NCBI GenBank assembly: GCA_001598975.1
Contig: BBXU01001530.1
Coordinates: 27,296 to 91,295, forward strand
Direction: 5' to 3'
DNA length: 64,000 bases
From: Parachlorella kessleri
Lineage: Eukaryota; Chlorophyta; Trebouxiophyceae; Chlorellales; Chlorellaceae
Shown: positions 1-12,516 of the stretch, in pieces
Position numbering within the stretch: position 1 is the stretch's first letter
Layout: each line of letters starts with the position of its first letter
Program-made: the position numbers and the translations under genes
The notes under the pieces: model-generated
What the model saw: only the letters and a program-made list of their open reading frames with translations
What the model was told of the DNA's origin: nothing
The model's database searches: none

Positions 1-3000
1 GAGCTGCATGTCGCGCCCAACATGCTCGGTCAGCGCTTTGACCAGGTTGGCAGTAGTAACCTCGCGGTACTCGCTGGGGAAACCTGCAGGCAGCCAGGAG
101 GACACCCTAGTTTAATCTCGAGCCAGAAGCAGACGTCAAGCCCCATGCAGAGCCAAAGCCAACACCCACCGTGTGACAACGGGGTCGGAAGCAGCTAATT
201 CTTAAGTAGGCAAGCAAGCCTGCAACGACCCCTCTGCAGAAGTAGCCTTCAGGGCACCAGCCACCAGGTGCATCCGCCATATAAAAAGCCTAATCCCGAG
301 GGGACTTTGGCTGGACACCTGTAGGTCAAGCGGGGATGTCTTCTCACCTATGATGATGTCTCCTGCCTTCAACCCTGCCTTGTCTGCAGGTGACCCAGGA
401 TACACCTGGGGGATGAGGATGCCAGCTGACACATTTGGGAAGTTGGGGTCACGGCTGCGGAACTGCAGCACGCTGTGCCGGTTCAACTGCAGCATCTTCA
501 TACCTGTACGCACAGCAGTCCAGGCGGTGAGGCCTTAAGGTGAGGCGACGCATCGGTACTGCGAAAAGCCAATCAAGGCTCACCGCCGACCCACATGCTG
601 CTTGTGATGCATGGTACAGAAGGTGTAGCTGCAGCTGCTGACTTCGGTCCATGGTCTCCTAGCAACAGCGTCCCAGCACCCATCACACCAACTCTCAGCA
701 ACTCCAGCCACTAGCACACCATCCTCCCTGCACGCAGCCATTTCCTCTGCACAGCACGCTAGGTACCTGCATAGGGCCGAATGACCCTTCCGTGCTGCCT
801 AAGCTGCCGCATCACATCTAGGGCCGTGTCCACTGGGATGGCAAAGCTGACGCCATCTGCAGCCAGGGCCTTCATGGCTGAGATGCCCACCACCTCCCCT
901 TGCAGGTTCACCAGCGGGCCCCCAGAGTTGCCCTGCAGTGGCAACGTCCATTATGAGCTTCGCTTACCAGTCATACTTTAGCCGGGCTCTGTCATCAGCC
1001 CCTCCAACCTCTCCTGCCAGCCTGGTAGCTCATGCTGCCTTTCGCAGCTACAAGCGCAACATACCAACAACGCAGCAACAGGGGAAGTATTCGACAAACT
1101 CCGACTACACTGCCGCATGGCTATCCAGCTCCACAAGGGCCCTGGGCGCGGCAGCAGCAAAGCCGCACCTTGTTGATGGCAGCATCTGTTTGTATATAGT
1201 CTGTGCGTGCCCCTGCCAGGCCCAGCTCCACGGCCTTCCTGTCCACGCAGCTGACAATGCCTGCAGTCACGCTGTTCTGCAAGTGCAGCGGCGAGCCTAG
1301 GGCCACTACCCACTCACCAACGCGCAGGCCACTGGAGGTGCCTGCAGGGGTAGGCGGCAGGGGCATGGTGCTGCAGTCTCTGGTGCCTCAGGGGTACATG
1401 GCCTGAGCTCCATGGAGAACCCCGACGAGGACAAGCAGGGCAGCAGCGCTTGAAATAAGTACGAACTCTATTGCTGTGGGGAATCTGGTCAGGCCACGTT
1501 GGTACAGATACAATATAAAAGGGCCTTCAGGCTGTCCAAGCTATCCTTCCATGCAATGAGGGCATGGGCTTTAAAGGACGCAGACTGTGTGTACCGCAGG
1601 CTGCTTTGCCTAGCTGTCTGCCCAGCAGCAGGTAACAACCCTAGCGTCATTGTTGATGTCAGGCTTACCCATCTTAACATGAGGCAGTGGCGTGTCAGAG
1701 TCAACCTTCAGCACTGCCAGGTCACTCACAGTGTCGAAGTTGACTAACCGGCCCTGCAGCAGCAAGAGCTGGCAGCCTTTGTTTAAACCCAACCAGGGAC
1801 ATCACCATCCCTCTCAGTCGTCCCAGCCCACACCATCGCAATGCAGCCTGGCAAGCAGAGCTAGCATACAGGCTTCAACTGCGCGAGCAGCTGAAAAGCA
1901 GCGCTGCAGGAGCGCCAGCGGCGGCATCCCAACTCACTGCAAAGATGCGGCCGTCTTGCAAGGTTATTGTGATGCCTTTGGGAGCTGCTGCCCCGGCCGC
2001 GGCTCCCAAGTGGTGCTTCTGCACACAAGGATGGGATATAGCAGGGACTCAGGCAGTTTTCAGGGCACAGTTGCTTACAAGCATGAGCACTGCACCAAGG
2101 TACCCAATCATAGATTGGCTATCAACTTGCAATGCTTGAGCAGATATATACCCTTCAGTCTCTGGGCCCAATAAACCCAACCCACAAAGCCTACCCTCCC
2201 TTCTGCCAGCTGCTCAATTGCGTAAGCTGAATGACAAGACCAATACACACCCGTCCAACCAAAGTCATCCACGCGTGAAGTGTACTCAGTACCACCAGCA
2301 CGCACCTGCTGCATAATGGCATCCGCGAGCACGTGTGCATTAGTCAGGATGGTGCCGTCAGCGTCCACTATGAAACCACTGCCGCTGCTTCCGGTTGACA
2401 TGCCAGGCATCCCATTGGAGTGGACCATGATGTTCACGACCGCTGGTGCTGCCTTGGCAGCTGCTTCGCTTATGAAGTAAGGGCTGAGGACCGGTGGTGG
2501 CGGGGCTGCAGGGGACGGCGTCGGCACCTCCAAGGGAGCCGGCGCGTGCGCGTGCGCATGGAAGGACCGGAGGAAGCCTGCCAAGGACAGGGCAACAGCG
2601 AGTGACGGACAGAGCGTGCTGCAAATGTCACCTTGAAAAGCAACCACAGACTAATGACGAGAGCGGGCAGCAGCGCCTGCTGTCTGGCTCAAACACAGCC
2701 CACTTACCTACTGTTTGACAGCATACAATAGAACTATTGCCAGGCTCCAGCTCGCTGCCAACCACAGCCAGACAAGCAAGTCCCTACTTCTTCGTAGACA
2801 ACAGCTCCACAGCTTCCGTCACAGCAGCCTCACCCATGGCACTGGCCGGCAGATGCCGCAAGCCCTCAAAGCCAGGAGGCTGGGGGAGGTGCTGCCGCAG
2901 GTCGTTCCAGTGACTCAAAGCCAGCGGCACTCCTGACCCGGCCGCTGCACTGCTGATCACCAGAGCTACAAGGGTGGCAGGCGACACAGACACTTTCTGC

Positions 3001-3239
3001 CTGCCCCACAGTGGCAGCGTGCCCAGCTGGCTGGCAGTCTGCTGAGAGGCCTGCTGCTGTAGCGGCGGCTGCGCTGGCGGCTGTCGCTGCCCACCCTGAC
3101 CACCCGAAGAGTGCCAGCGACCCCAACGTCGTGCGCCGGGCCCTGCAGTACTGCCTGCTACCTCCTGGCTGGCTTGGCCCCCTTGCTCTGCTGTGCCATA
3201 AAACCACCTGCCCAACCTTGGCAGCAGCGCCTTCCTCAT
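1..3239 (-). CDS. HTRA2: HtrA/DEG-type serine protease with PDZ domain (HTRA2/DEG14-like), 3' end missing
   Basis: Trypsin-like ATP-independent protease, probably mitochondrial quality control. Eight exons join in phase: 3239-2788, 2618-2306, 2018-1938, 1753-1669, 1341-1169, 932-767, 503-348 and 83 to beyond 1. The catalytic triad is complete: His in LTNAHV (about residue 246), Asp in SDLAVLKV (about 293) and Ser in GNSGGPLV (about 371). A PDZ domain follows ([20 protein letters not shown]; last visible part [13 protein letters not shown]). The ATG at 3239 opens an Arg/Lys-rich presequence ([15 protein letters not shown]), and a hydrophobic stretch [11 protein letters not shown] before the protease suggests a membrane anchor, as in HTRA2. 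The extended Gln/Ala/Ser-rich N-terminus is longer than in animal HTRA2. The stop codon lies outside the window. Family certain; HTRA2/DEG14 subtype and mitochondrial location are inferred. Divergent from the giant ankyrin gene. Confidence 0.92.
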
Positions 3240-3971
3240 GCTGCTGCTACAATACAGACACGAGTGTGAGGGGCACCGCTGCCTCCGCCTGCTCGCTCCA
3301 AGGGCCTAGCCGGCAGTGGACACCATTCGCACAAAACCCGGGGCTTACAGCCGTGATCAATACCGGTACGATTGAATTCGAACCTTGCCACCAGTTAAGG
3401 GTGCGTAATGAACGTGTAGTAAACTTATTAGTAGTAATGGTGACCACTGGTTAGTAGCCAGCTTAGTAACGCAATGAGTCCAGGGCTTAGGGTTTCATGG
3501 GCATTTGGAGCACTGTCCTTGCCACAGCAGGGGCAAGCATGGTGAGGATCACCTGTATCGTTTGCTAGCGCGCACTACAGCCGTGACCAATGCTTTATTT
3601 CTCGGTATCCCCCGTTTTTGGTCCTCGGCCCTTTTACCCACTCTGACTGTTATCGGCACCTCGGAGTGCTTGATCACAGGTCAACTGGAGACCTACTATT
3701 AAGCACTGCCAGGGAAACCCAGACGTCTCGTCGCATCCTCTCCGTTATAGGTGTTCCAGAGAGTCTCACAAGTGGCAGCGCCCCATACACAGGCAAGACC
3801 ACAAGAGTTTACCGATGTGGTTACAATTCTGTTTGTAGGGCCCCACAGCCTGCCTTCTGCATGCACTGCGCTAGGTAGCACTGCTGAGCACACCCACCCG
3901 CCTGGGCGTGGAACCTTGGAACAAGCCTTGGGCCTGGAATACTTGCAGGGGACTGAGCGGGCGCAGCCGGT
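3240..3971. promoter_or_regulatory. Intergenic region between divergent HtrA and ankyrin genes
   Basis: About 730 bp with no convincing coding exon. It separates the HtrA start (3239, minus) from the ankyrin start (3972, plus), so both promoters should lie here. A mildly AT-richer patch sits at 3395-3470. A loosely repeated phrase containing cagccgtga-caat occurs near 3350 and 3573. No clear TATA box or tRNA was seen. Confidence 0.5.
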
Positions 3972-6900
3972 ATGTTCTACACGCCCGTCACGGGCTTCTC
4001 TGCCCTGCACAAGGCAGCACAGAGGGGCGATGAGGAGGACGTGGCAGCCCTGCTGGCAGAGGTACTCTTACTAGCCCCGCCAGCTGTGCCTTGTACTGCG
4101 TGTCCAGGGGTTACACCCACCCCCCTTACAGTCTTAAAAACTAGCCTGCAGCACCTTGGCCAGCACAACCTCTTCGGCGTTTGAAAGATAAACTTAGCTT
4201 GTCAGAGATAATGGCTCTGCTGGGGTCAAAGGTACAAGGTATTATGATGGTCTCTGGGCGTGCGCAGCTGAGCCCTGTGCAAACACCTCAGAGCAGCTCA
4301 ATGGGTCCACACTGAGCTAGTCATGAGAGGAGGGGTCGGCCACTTCCCGTTGCCCTGCTGCAGCCAGAGTGACCGAAGTAGCCTTACCAAGTGCCTGCCA
4401 CCTCCGTACGGCCTGTCTTTACCCGGCTGCTTGCTGCTGTCCAGGGTGCGGACTTGAATGCCAGGGACAGCGAGGGGCGGACCCCCCTCCACCATGCGGT
4501 CATGCACGGCCACCTGGGTGTTGTCGACCTGCTGCTAGCCAGGGGCGCCCCTCGGCTGCTGCTGGCCAAGGATATTCTCAACTGCACGCCTGTGCACCTG
4601 GCGGCGGTGCAGAACCAGGTCACACTGATCATACGGCTGGTGGAGGCGCTGCTGAGCGATGTGGAGGGGCGGACGCCGCTCCATGAGGTGGCACGGCGGC
4701 GCTGCATGCAGGTACACTGGGGCTGCCGTCACTGTGGCAGTTGAAGGCTGTATGTGCCGTGTGGAGCCGGCTGGGGGACAGTGGACAGGGGAAACGTTTC
4801 ACGGTTGTTGTGAGTACGCCTGGTGTAGCATTTTGGGATGTGAGCTGTGCCTGCAGAAGGAGTTCAGGAGACGGTGCTCCTTACCAGCTGGCATCTATTC
4901 AGGGTAGTGTACGGGCATGGAAGGCTGCAGAACTTGCTATCACCCCATTACGTCCGGATGTGTTCACCCATCTGTGTGGGGAGGGTGCTGCCAAAGGAAC
5001 CACCAGCTCTCAGTGGTGTGTACCAAGTTCTCGCTCCCTGTTGTCCCCTCCTAGGACTTCATGGGCTTCCTGCACTTGGGCTGGGAGTCAGCCACAGTCG
5101 ACGATGACGGCTCCGGTCGGCCCTTGTCTGAGCTTTCGCCCCTCTGGAGCGTGGTTGGCAGCGTGGTGGACCTGAAGCGGCCTGGGCTGCCTGTCGTCCA
5201 GCGCGTGCTGGGCTGGCACCCGCTCCACGTGGCAGCCATGAGCGGCAACATCGAGCTCATCCGGCGGCTGGTGCAGCAGTTTGACTGCGACCTGCGCGTC
5301 AAATCCATGAACTCCTGGACACCCTTGCACTATGCCGCGGCGTACAACCAGGTGGCAGTGATTGAGGCGCTTATCTCGCTGGGGTGCGAGGTGGCGGTAC
5401 AAGATGCTGTGGGATCCACGCCCATGCACGTGGCCGCGGGGGAGGGGCACCTGGACGCCATACAGGCGCTCGTGCGGCTGGGGTGCAGTCCAAAAGGTGC
5501 GCTGGGTGGCTGCGTTGGGTCAGTCTGACGGACAGGGGCAAGGGAAATAGTTCCAAGTGTGGGGGGGTTAGGTGGGCAGGGCGGGATGAGGTCTGGGTGG
5601 GGCCAGCAGGCTGGGAGGAGGGGGAGGACACATGCGACCCAGCCTAACGCGCTGTTAGGGTTGGTCCGTGGTGGAAGTGTTTGGCAGCTTGACAAGTGAA
5701 TGCCGTACTTGGGCTCAACAGTTCGGGTGGGACGTAGGCCTGTTGGGCTAGACAGGCTGCGCCGTGGTAGCTGGCATTGTGTGTTGTGTGGTTTGCTTGC
5801 CTGCGGAAGCAGGGGGCTTTCGAATGTGAGCTTCCTTGGAACTAACCATTTTGCAGCCTGTCGCCAACCGGGGCCCTCACTGTCTGTTACACCTCTTGCA
5901 GTGACGGACCGTGACGGCTGCACCCCGCTGTACTGTGCCGCCGCGTGGAATCGAATAGAGGCCGTCAGGTTGCTGGAGAAGCTGCAATGCCCCAGTTCAT
6001 TGCGAAGCCTGGAAGGGCGCACGCCAGTGCATGTAGCCGCGGAGCAGGTAAAGAGAGCTTGTTGTGTAAGTTAGTGCCGGTGCTCCAGGGGGCTTTGTTG
6101 GAAAGCTATGTCATGGCTGCCACCTTACCGCAGGCACATGCCTTCAGGGTACATCCTCAAGCGATTCCAGGAAGCAGTAGATTTTGCTTACGGCAGGAGG
6201 CACGTGAAGATCTTGCTGCTGTTTGTCAGTGGGTCGTTTTGCAGAGCGCGCAATGGCTGCAAAGTAGCCAGCAACTCGCGCCATTCCCTAGGGCGGGCTG
6301 ACAGGGCCCCAGCGCAGCTGCCTGCCAGCAAGGTACCCATGGTCCTTTGTAACCTGTGCAGGGTTGGGTGGACTTGATAGATGTGTTGGTCGCCGAGCTG
6401 GGCAACCAGGTTGATGCCAGGGACAACTACCAGTTCACGCCGCTGCACTCAGGTTGGTGCCCTATTGTATAAAGTACCAGTTGTGAGGAGCGATCCGTCC
6501 TTGCGCCCCGCATGCATAGGCAAGGTTGTGCATCGACAGGGGTATGGCATGGCAGCCGCTACCATAACCTCCCCCTTCTCTCTTTGGGACAGAAACTTGC
6601 ACGCCTCCCCCGGACCCACGCGGCGCTGTTTACCATGTGGGACCCAGTATGCCACTTGCAAGAGCGCTGCACGGTAAGTGCTCGCTGTTTTCTTTAAACA
6701 AGCCGCCGCTGCTTTCGTGTGCAGCTGCCAACGGCGGCCATGTGCGCGCCATCCAGCGGCTCGTGCAGCTGAAGCATGAGCTAGATGCCAAGGATTACCT
6801 CGGCCGCACGCCTCTGCACTATGCGGCCCTGCACGGCCGTGTGAAGGCCCTGGATGAGTTGGTGCGCCAGGGCGCCAACGTTGGGGAGCGGGACCTGCGC

Positions 6901-9900
6901 GGCGGCTACACAGCGCTGCACCTGGCGGCGGATACGGGGCAGTGTGAAGCCATTGCCAGGCTGGTGGCGCTGGGGGCGCCGGTGGACGCGGCATCCAGCA
7001 AGGGTGTCACCCCGCTGGCGCTGGCGCTCATGAAGGTGCGTGGTGGGCTTGACGGAAGGCCCGACCCCAGCTGCCCGTGTGTGTACAGGCAGGCAGCCTA
7101 TTCTGTGTCCCAAGGCGTGCCCTTTGCTGGCACCAACAGCCAGCCATGCAGGCTCCTCTTGGTCAAGCCAACTGACTAGGGTTTGTTGATTACTCCTGGC
7201 CGGCCAGTCCTCCGGATGACTGCGGGCTGTTTAGATACTGTTTGGTGCATCTGAAAGGACTCCGTCATGCTGGTTCTCGCTGCGGATATTTATGAGCGGG
7301 CTGTAAATGCACTGGGCATGTGCCTCTCAACAGCTCAGATGACACATAGGGAGAGTGTAGTTGGCGTGTCTGATCCAGGGCCCTGCCAACGTGGATGCTA
7401 TCTGCCTTTTGGTGGAGCTGGGGGCGGAGGTAGAACACCTCACCGAGCAGCGAGGGCTCGAGACACCCATGCACATTGCCGCCCGGTCTGGCAGGCGAGT
7501 GGCAGGCACGATGGGAGCAAGGCGTCATAGTTCTGTGGACCTGCGCGAAGGGAATGCTATGCAGATTCTGCCAGTGTGACTAGTTGGGGACGGGGTTGCC
7601 GTGCTGCCGTGTCAGACCCCAAAGCGGCCCTGCTCCAGGGGTGTTCTCTTTGGTCCCGACTTGAGTACCCTCTTCTGGCAAGGGCTTGGTTCACTGCGGC
7701 CCTGATGTCATTGCTGGTGGTCCTTTGTTACGAAAGCCCACATGACTGGGCTGACATCCTTGCAGCCGCTTCAGCATGAGTCCCACAGGCTCTCTGCCTG
7801 TACTTGGCCGCAGGCTGGACGTAATAGAGCGCTTGGTGGCCTGCCCTCAAGTGACCGTGTCTACGCGGACCAGGGACGGCTCTACCGCCCTGCACTACGC
7901 AGCGGCCTTTGGACAGACACACGTCTTGCAAGCCCTGGTGGCGGCGGGATGCGATGTGGATTCCAGGGACTCCGCCCTCAACACTCCCCTGCACCTGGCG
8001 GCCGGTGCGGCCCATGTTTGCCTTCGCCCGTGCAGCAATGCTAGCCAGCCGGCAAGTGCTACTTGCTCTCATGATTGCTGCGGTTGTGGGCATCACAATG
8101 GGAGGCAGATGTTGGGTTTGCGGATGCTGGTCTCCAGGCCATAGGACTGTAGATGCTGTGGCTCATCAGGAAGGTGTGCGGCTAGCTGGCCAAGCTCCTG
8201 AAAGGGGGTGGACAGGACATGCTAGCCCGCCCTCCCCACCTGCAGGCTGCGGTTTCCTGGACACCGTTGTCAAGCTTGTGGAGCTGGGGGCCGACGTCAA
8301 TGCGCGGGACATCACAGACTGCACGCCGCTGCAAAACGCGGCTCACGGCACCTACAGTGCCCTTGCGGCTGTGCCGGCTAGCAGCACGGCAGCAGGAGGT
8401 AAGTTCGGTGGTTCTTGCGCTTGCAGGAAGGGTGTGTGGCAGTTCAGCAGTCTAGCCGAGCTTGGTGCACCGTATGCTTCCCTGCCTCGAGACCGGCGCT
8501 GCCAGTACTGCGTGCCTGCCATCGGTGACGGCTGCTGAAAGCTGGTGGGAGGACAAGTAGGGTGGTTTTCCTTGGCTTGTTGGCAGCTCGTTGTGTCCTC
8601 TACCGATTCTGTAATTACTAATACAACTATCTCCTGGCGCAGTTGCCAACAGCAGCCCGGCCACGGCCACTGGCTATGCCAAACTGAACCCGCCACACCA
8701 GCCGCAGCTGACCCCAGCGCAGCAGGCAGCGCAGGCGGCGCTCACAGCAGGCAACCAGATAAAGAAGGACGGGCTGGTGCCAGTGAGGACTGGCCTGGCC
8801 TGGGCACCCATCGCCTCAGCAGACAGCGCCTCGGCCGCAGCGGCGGGAGCCTCGCTGCTGTCATACGGCGGTGCGGCTGCCCTGCTGGGAGGTACCACCG
8901 GTGCCGGCGCTGGCGCCAGTGGCGGCCTTGCGGGCCCCGGCGGGGGCGGTGCAGGCAGTGGCGGGGGCGGCTCGCGTGCAGCGCTGGCGCCAGGGGTCGC
9001 CTCTGCGGCGGCTGAGGCCGAGAGCAGCCTCATCCATGCCACCCAGGACCTCTGGACCACTTGGAAGTCGCTGGGGCTGACGCAGCTTCTGAAGAAAGCC
9101 TACAAGCAGCAGCAGCGGCGGGCAGGCGGCAGCGCATACGGCGGCGGCGCCGCCAGCAGCTCGGCGGCTGCGGCTACAGCCGCGGCCGGGCCGGCCGCTG
9201 CCTCGCAGCAGGCGTCGGTGCAGCTGCAGCAGACGCAGCAGACGGTGCAGGCGGCGCTGCAGCAGATGCAGGCGGCCTTGCAGCAGAGCCAGGTGGTGCT
9301 GCAGCAGCAGCTGCTGCTGAGCTACCAGCAGCAGGGCGGTGCCAGCGGCAGCAGCAGCGGCAGCGGGGCCGCCGGCGGTGGCAGTGGTCTGGGAGGGAAC
9401 CTCACTGCGTCTTCCTTGGCAGCGGTGGCGGGAGCGGCGGGGCCCAACGGCGCGGTGTCTAACCATGAGGCCACGCAGCAGTGGCTGCAGCAGTACGATA
9501 GCCTTGGACTGACAGCCACCATCACTGCCAGTGAGTGGTTGTGGGTGAGCTTTAGAAAGTTGCATGTGGGGCATGCTGTTTGGTTGGAGGTTTGGTTGTA
9601 GGAAGCCGTGTGCATAGGCAGCCGGAGGAGGTTTCAACTCCTATCTCCTATGTACCTTGCATCTGCTTTGCCATATGAGGGTTCTGCTGGAAGTTGAGAT
9701 ATTGGACTGAACCCCAGTAGCAAGCACAGACGTGCTGGTGTACCTAGTTGTGGGTGAAGACATGTTTGGCAAGCGGCAGTAAGTTCTGGAGCCCAGCGTT
9801 AGCCTGAGTTTCTCTGTCCCACCAGAGCGCACTGTCGGTAATGGCAGCCGATTTTGGGTGGGAGTCCCAAGCAGGAAGACTTGTAATCTGCACTGGGTAA

Positions 9901-12485
9901 TGTAGGGGTGTAGATGGGTATCACTTCAAGGTGCACGCTGTGGCATGTGTGTGCAGGCCCGCTCACAGCCGGCAAAGGCGCTGAGAGCCATGTGTGCACC
10001 GCAAGCACGGGGGGCAGCGCTTCGCTGGACGTGCTGCTGCGCCGGTCAGACCAGCTGTGCTTCGGCTCTGGGGGGGAGCAAGACAGGTCGCGACTCATCA
10101 AGGCAAGCAGTGGGTGTAGGTGTGTGTGGTGGTGGTGGTGTGTGTGTGTGGTGGTGTGGGGGGGGGGGTTGTGGCTTGGCGGGTTGGCAGGAGGTGGTTT
10201 ACAGGTAGAAAGGGGGCCTGGTCAGCCCGTGCCAGCGGGAGTGAATGGGCCCCAGGGGTCGACTCAGTCTGGGGTGAAGTCTCCGCATCAAGTTGATGTC
10301 ATGGCTGCGCTTGTGAAGGGTTGGCTTGGTGAGAGCAGACTGGCCCAGCCAGTGTACCTGGAAAGAGCACACAGTCAAGAGACTGGCTCAGGAGGACCGT
10401 GGCCCGTGCGCCCTGCAGGTTGTGCAAAGGCTGGTGGCTCTAGGAGCCGACTTAGCTGCCACCGACAACGAGGGCCGCACCGCGCTGCACCTGGCGGCTG
10501 GCTGTGGTGACAAGGCCATGACGCTGCTGCTGGTGGATCTGGGCACCGACGTCAACTGCAGGTGGGTCAGGGGACTGCTGTCAAGTGCAGATGGGTCAAA
10601 GGACAAATGTCAACCGCAGGTGGCCAGGGATTCGGCGTAAAGTGCAGGTGGGTCATGGATCCGACGTCAGCAGCAAGTGGCCAGGCGGGGCAGACAGGGG
10701 GCCAGGTCCCCCCTACCTCTCATTAATGCACATGGCCTGCCACCACCAGTAACGGATACACGGGCCACACCACACCGTCCCAGGCTTGCCTGGTCAGTCA
10801 GTGATGCTGTGTCACGCCATATTTGAATTTTCCTGGCGGTGCTTGCTTGCTGTGGATGCACTGCGGGTGGTCTGGCCAGTGGTGGCCCGGCAACAGTGAT
10901 CCCCGTTGGAGCCTCTGGTGAGGCTTGTACCGCTGCTGCCGATGTGGTGGCGCGGCTGCGTGTTTTCATCACTGGTGCCCTGGCCTGCTGCAGGGATTCT
11001 GTGGGTGGGACTGCGATGCACCATGCCGCCATGGCCAACAAGAAGGACATGATGTTTGCCCTGGCGCGGCTGGGCTGCGACTGGCGGTCGAGGGCAGATG
11101 GCATTGATGGCGCGACGGCTTCTTTCGTGCTGTGTGGCCAGCATGGAAAGACCACGCGGCAGCAGGTGCGGTTCCTGTAGTTCTCTCTCATCAGGCATGG
11201 CGTAGCTGGGCGAGCACACGAAAGGGGGGTTGGGATGTGGTGCGCTGTCGGTATCCCTGGCAGAAGCACACGGCAGTGGGTGCGTGAGCGGTGGCGGGGG
11301 GTTTCCACCCATTTTTGGGCTGCATGATTGTTGACATCTGTGGACTACTCACCAGCAGGAGGCAGCCCCACCCCTGGAGCAGCTGGGAAGGTGCTGAGTG
11401 GCGGGTGGCATGAGTGTTGATGGGTTTCTCATGCCAGCACACCATCCGCCTTCAGTGTGTTGGTCACCGGTAGTGCCTGACGTGCATCATCTTCATGTGA
11501 GAGTGCGGCCGCGGTCGCCTACCAGGTCCTTGCATATGCAGCAGGCGCCCCTCTTACCCGTATGAGTTTCGAGACACTTGGCCGAGGTTTATGCACCCAT
11601 GTTCCATGCATGTCTCCACATGGGAGACGCTTCCATGCCCTGCGCCTGCACGACGGTTGCGGGGTCTGTTCCCCCGCAGAAGCTCCTGGATGCCAAGCTC
11701 AAGCGTGTCTTCCAGGAGGGCGCAGCAGCCAGGGCAGCCGGGCGCAACCCGCTCGCGGACCCGGCTTCCACCCGGGACGACGAGAGGGATGAGGAGGGGG
11801 CTACTGTTGACCTGGAGGCGGAACAGGCGCTGGCGGACGCTGCCATGGCTGCGCTGCTGGAGGAGGTAGAGGGGTGAGTACCTTTTGTAAGTCGTAGTGT
11901 TCGATGCTGAGGGGTGAGTGCAGGCGGCTGGATCGCTGGAAGGCCTTCGGTGTGCATGGCGAGGGTGGCAGGTTGGTGTCCAGGCCAAGCAGGCTCTGGC
12001 AGGGCGGGCGTGCGTGGAGTTGCAAAGCTTCATGTGTGGGTGGCTGGTTGCTAGTTTCCTGTGGGGTGCGTGTGGAGTGTGTGATTCCATTGCGGTGGTG
12101 AGACTGGTGGGATGACTGCGAAGTATGGATTTGCAGTGGGTGTTTGGCTGGTTACTGTAGGTAGAAGTTTTCATGTTTGCGCCGGCGGGTGTGGTGGGCA
12201 CGCAGGGAGGGCACGTATGGACAGTTCCATTCAGGGATCCGAGCGCTTTCTAAACTTCGCCCGGGGGATGGTGCTGCGGGGCAAGGGCCATAAGTCCTGC
12301 TGCAATCGTGTGCTTGCAAACTGCAGGGAAGCCGACACACACCCTGGTACCGGCAAGGCAACCAAGAAGAGGCGCAAGAAGAAGAAGAGCAAGCCTGGCG
12401 AGGCATCAGAGCTGCTTCGGGCATCGCCGGAGGAGGCTGAGGATGCTGAGCCTGCTGAGCTGGCTGGACCTCCCCAGCCCTCAGC

Positions 12486-12516
<31 letters not shown>

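Noticed and set aside
3300..3480. Possible tRNA because of a gaattcgaacc phrase
   Set aside because: No acceptor, D or anticodon stems could be paired around it.
8861..9637. 258-residue His/Gln/Leu-rich open frame on the minus strand
   Set aside because: Mirror of the Ala/Gly/Gln-rich exon 10; composition is explained by CAG/GCG repeats read backwards.
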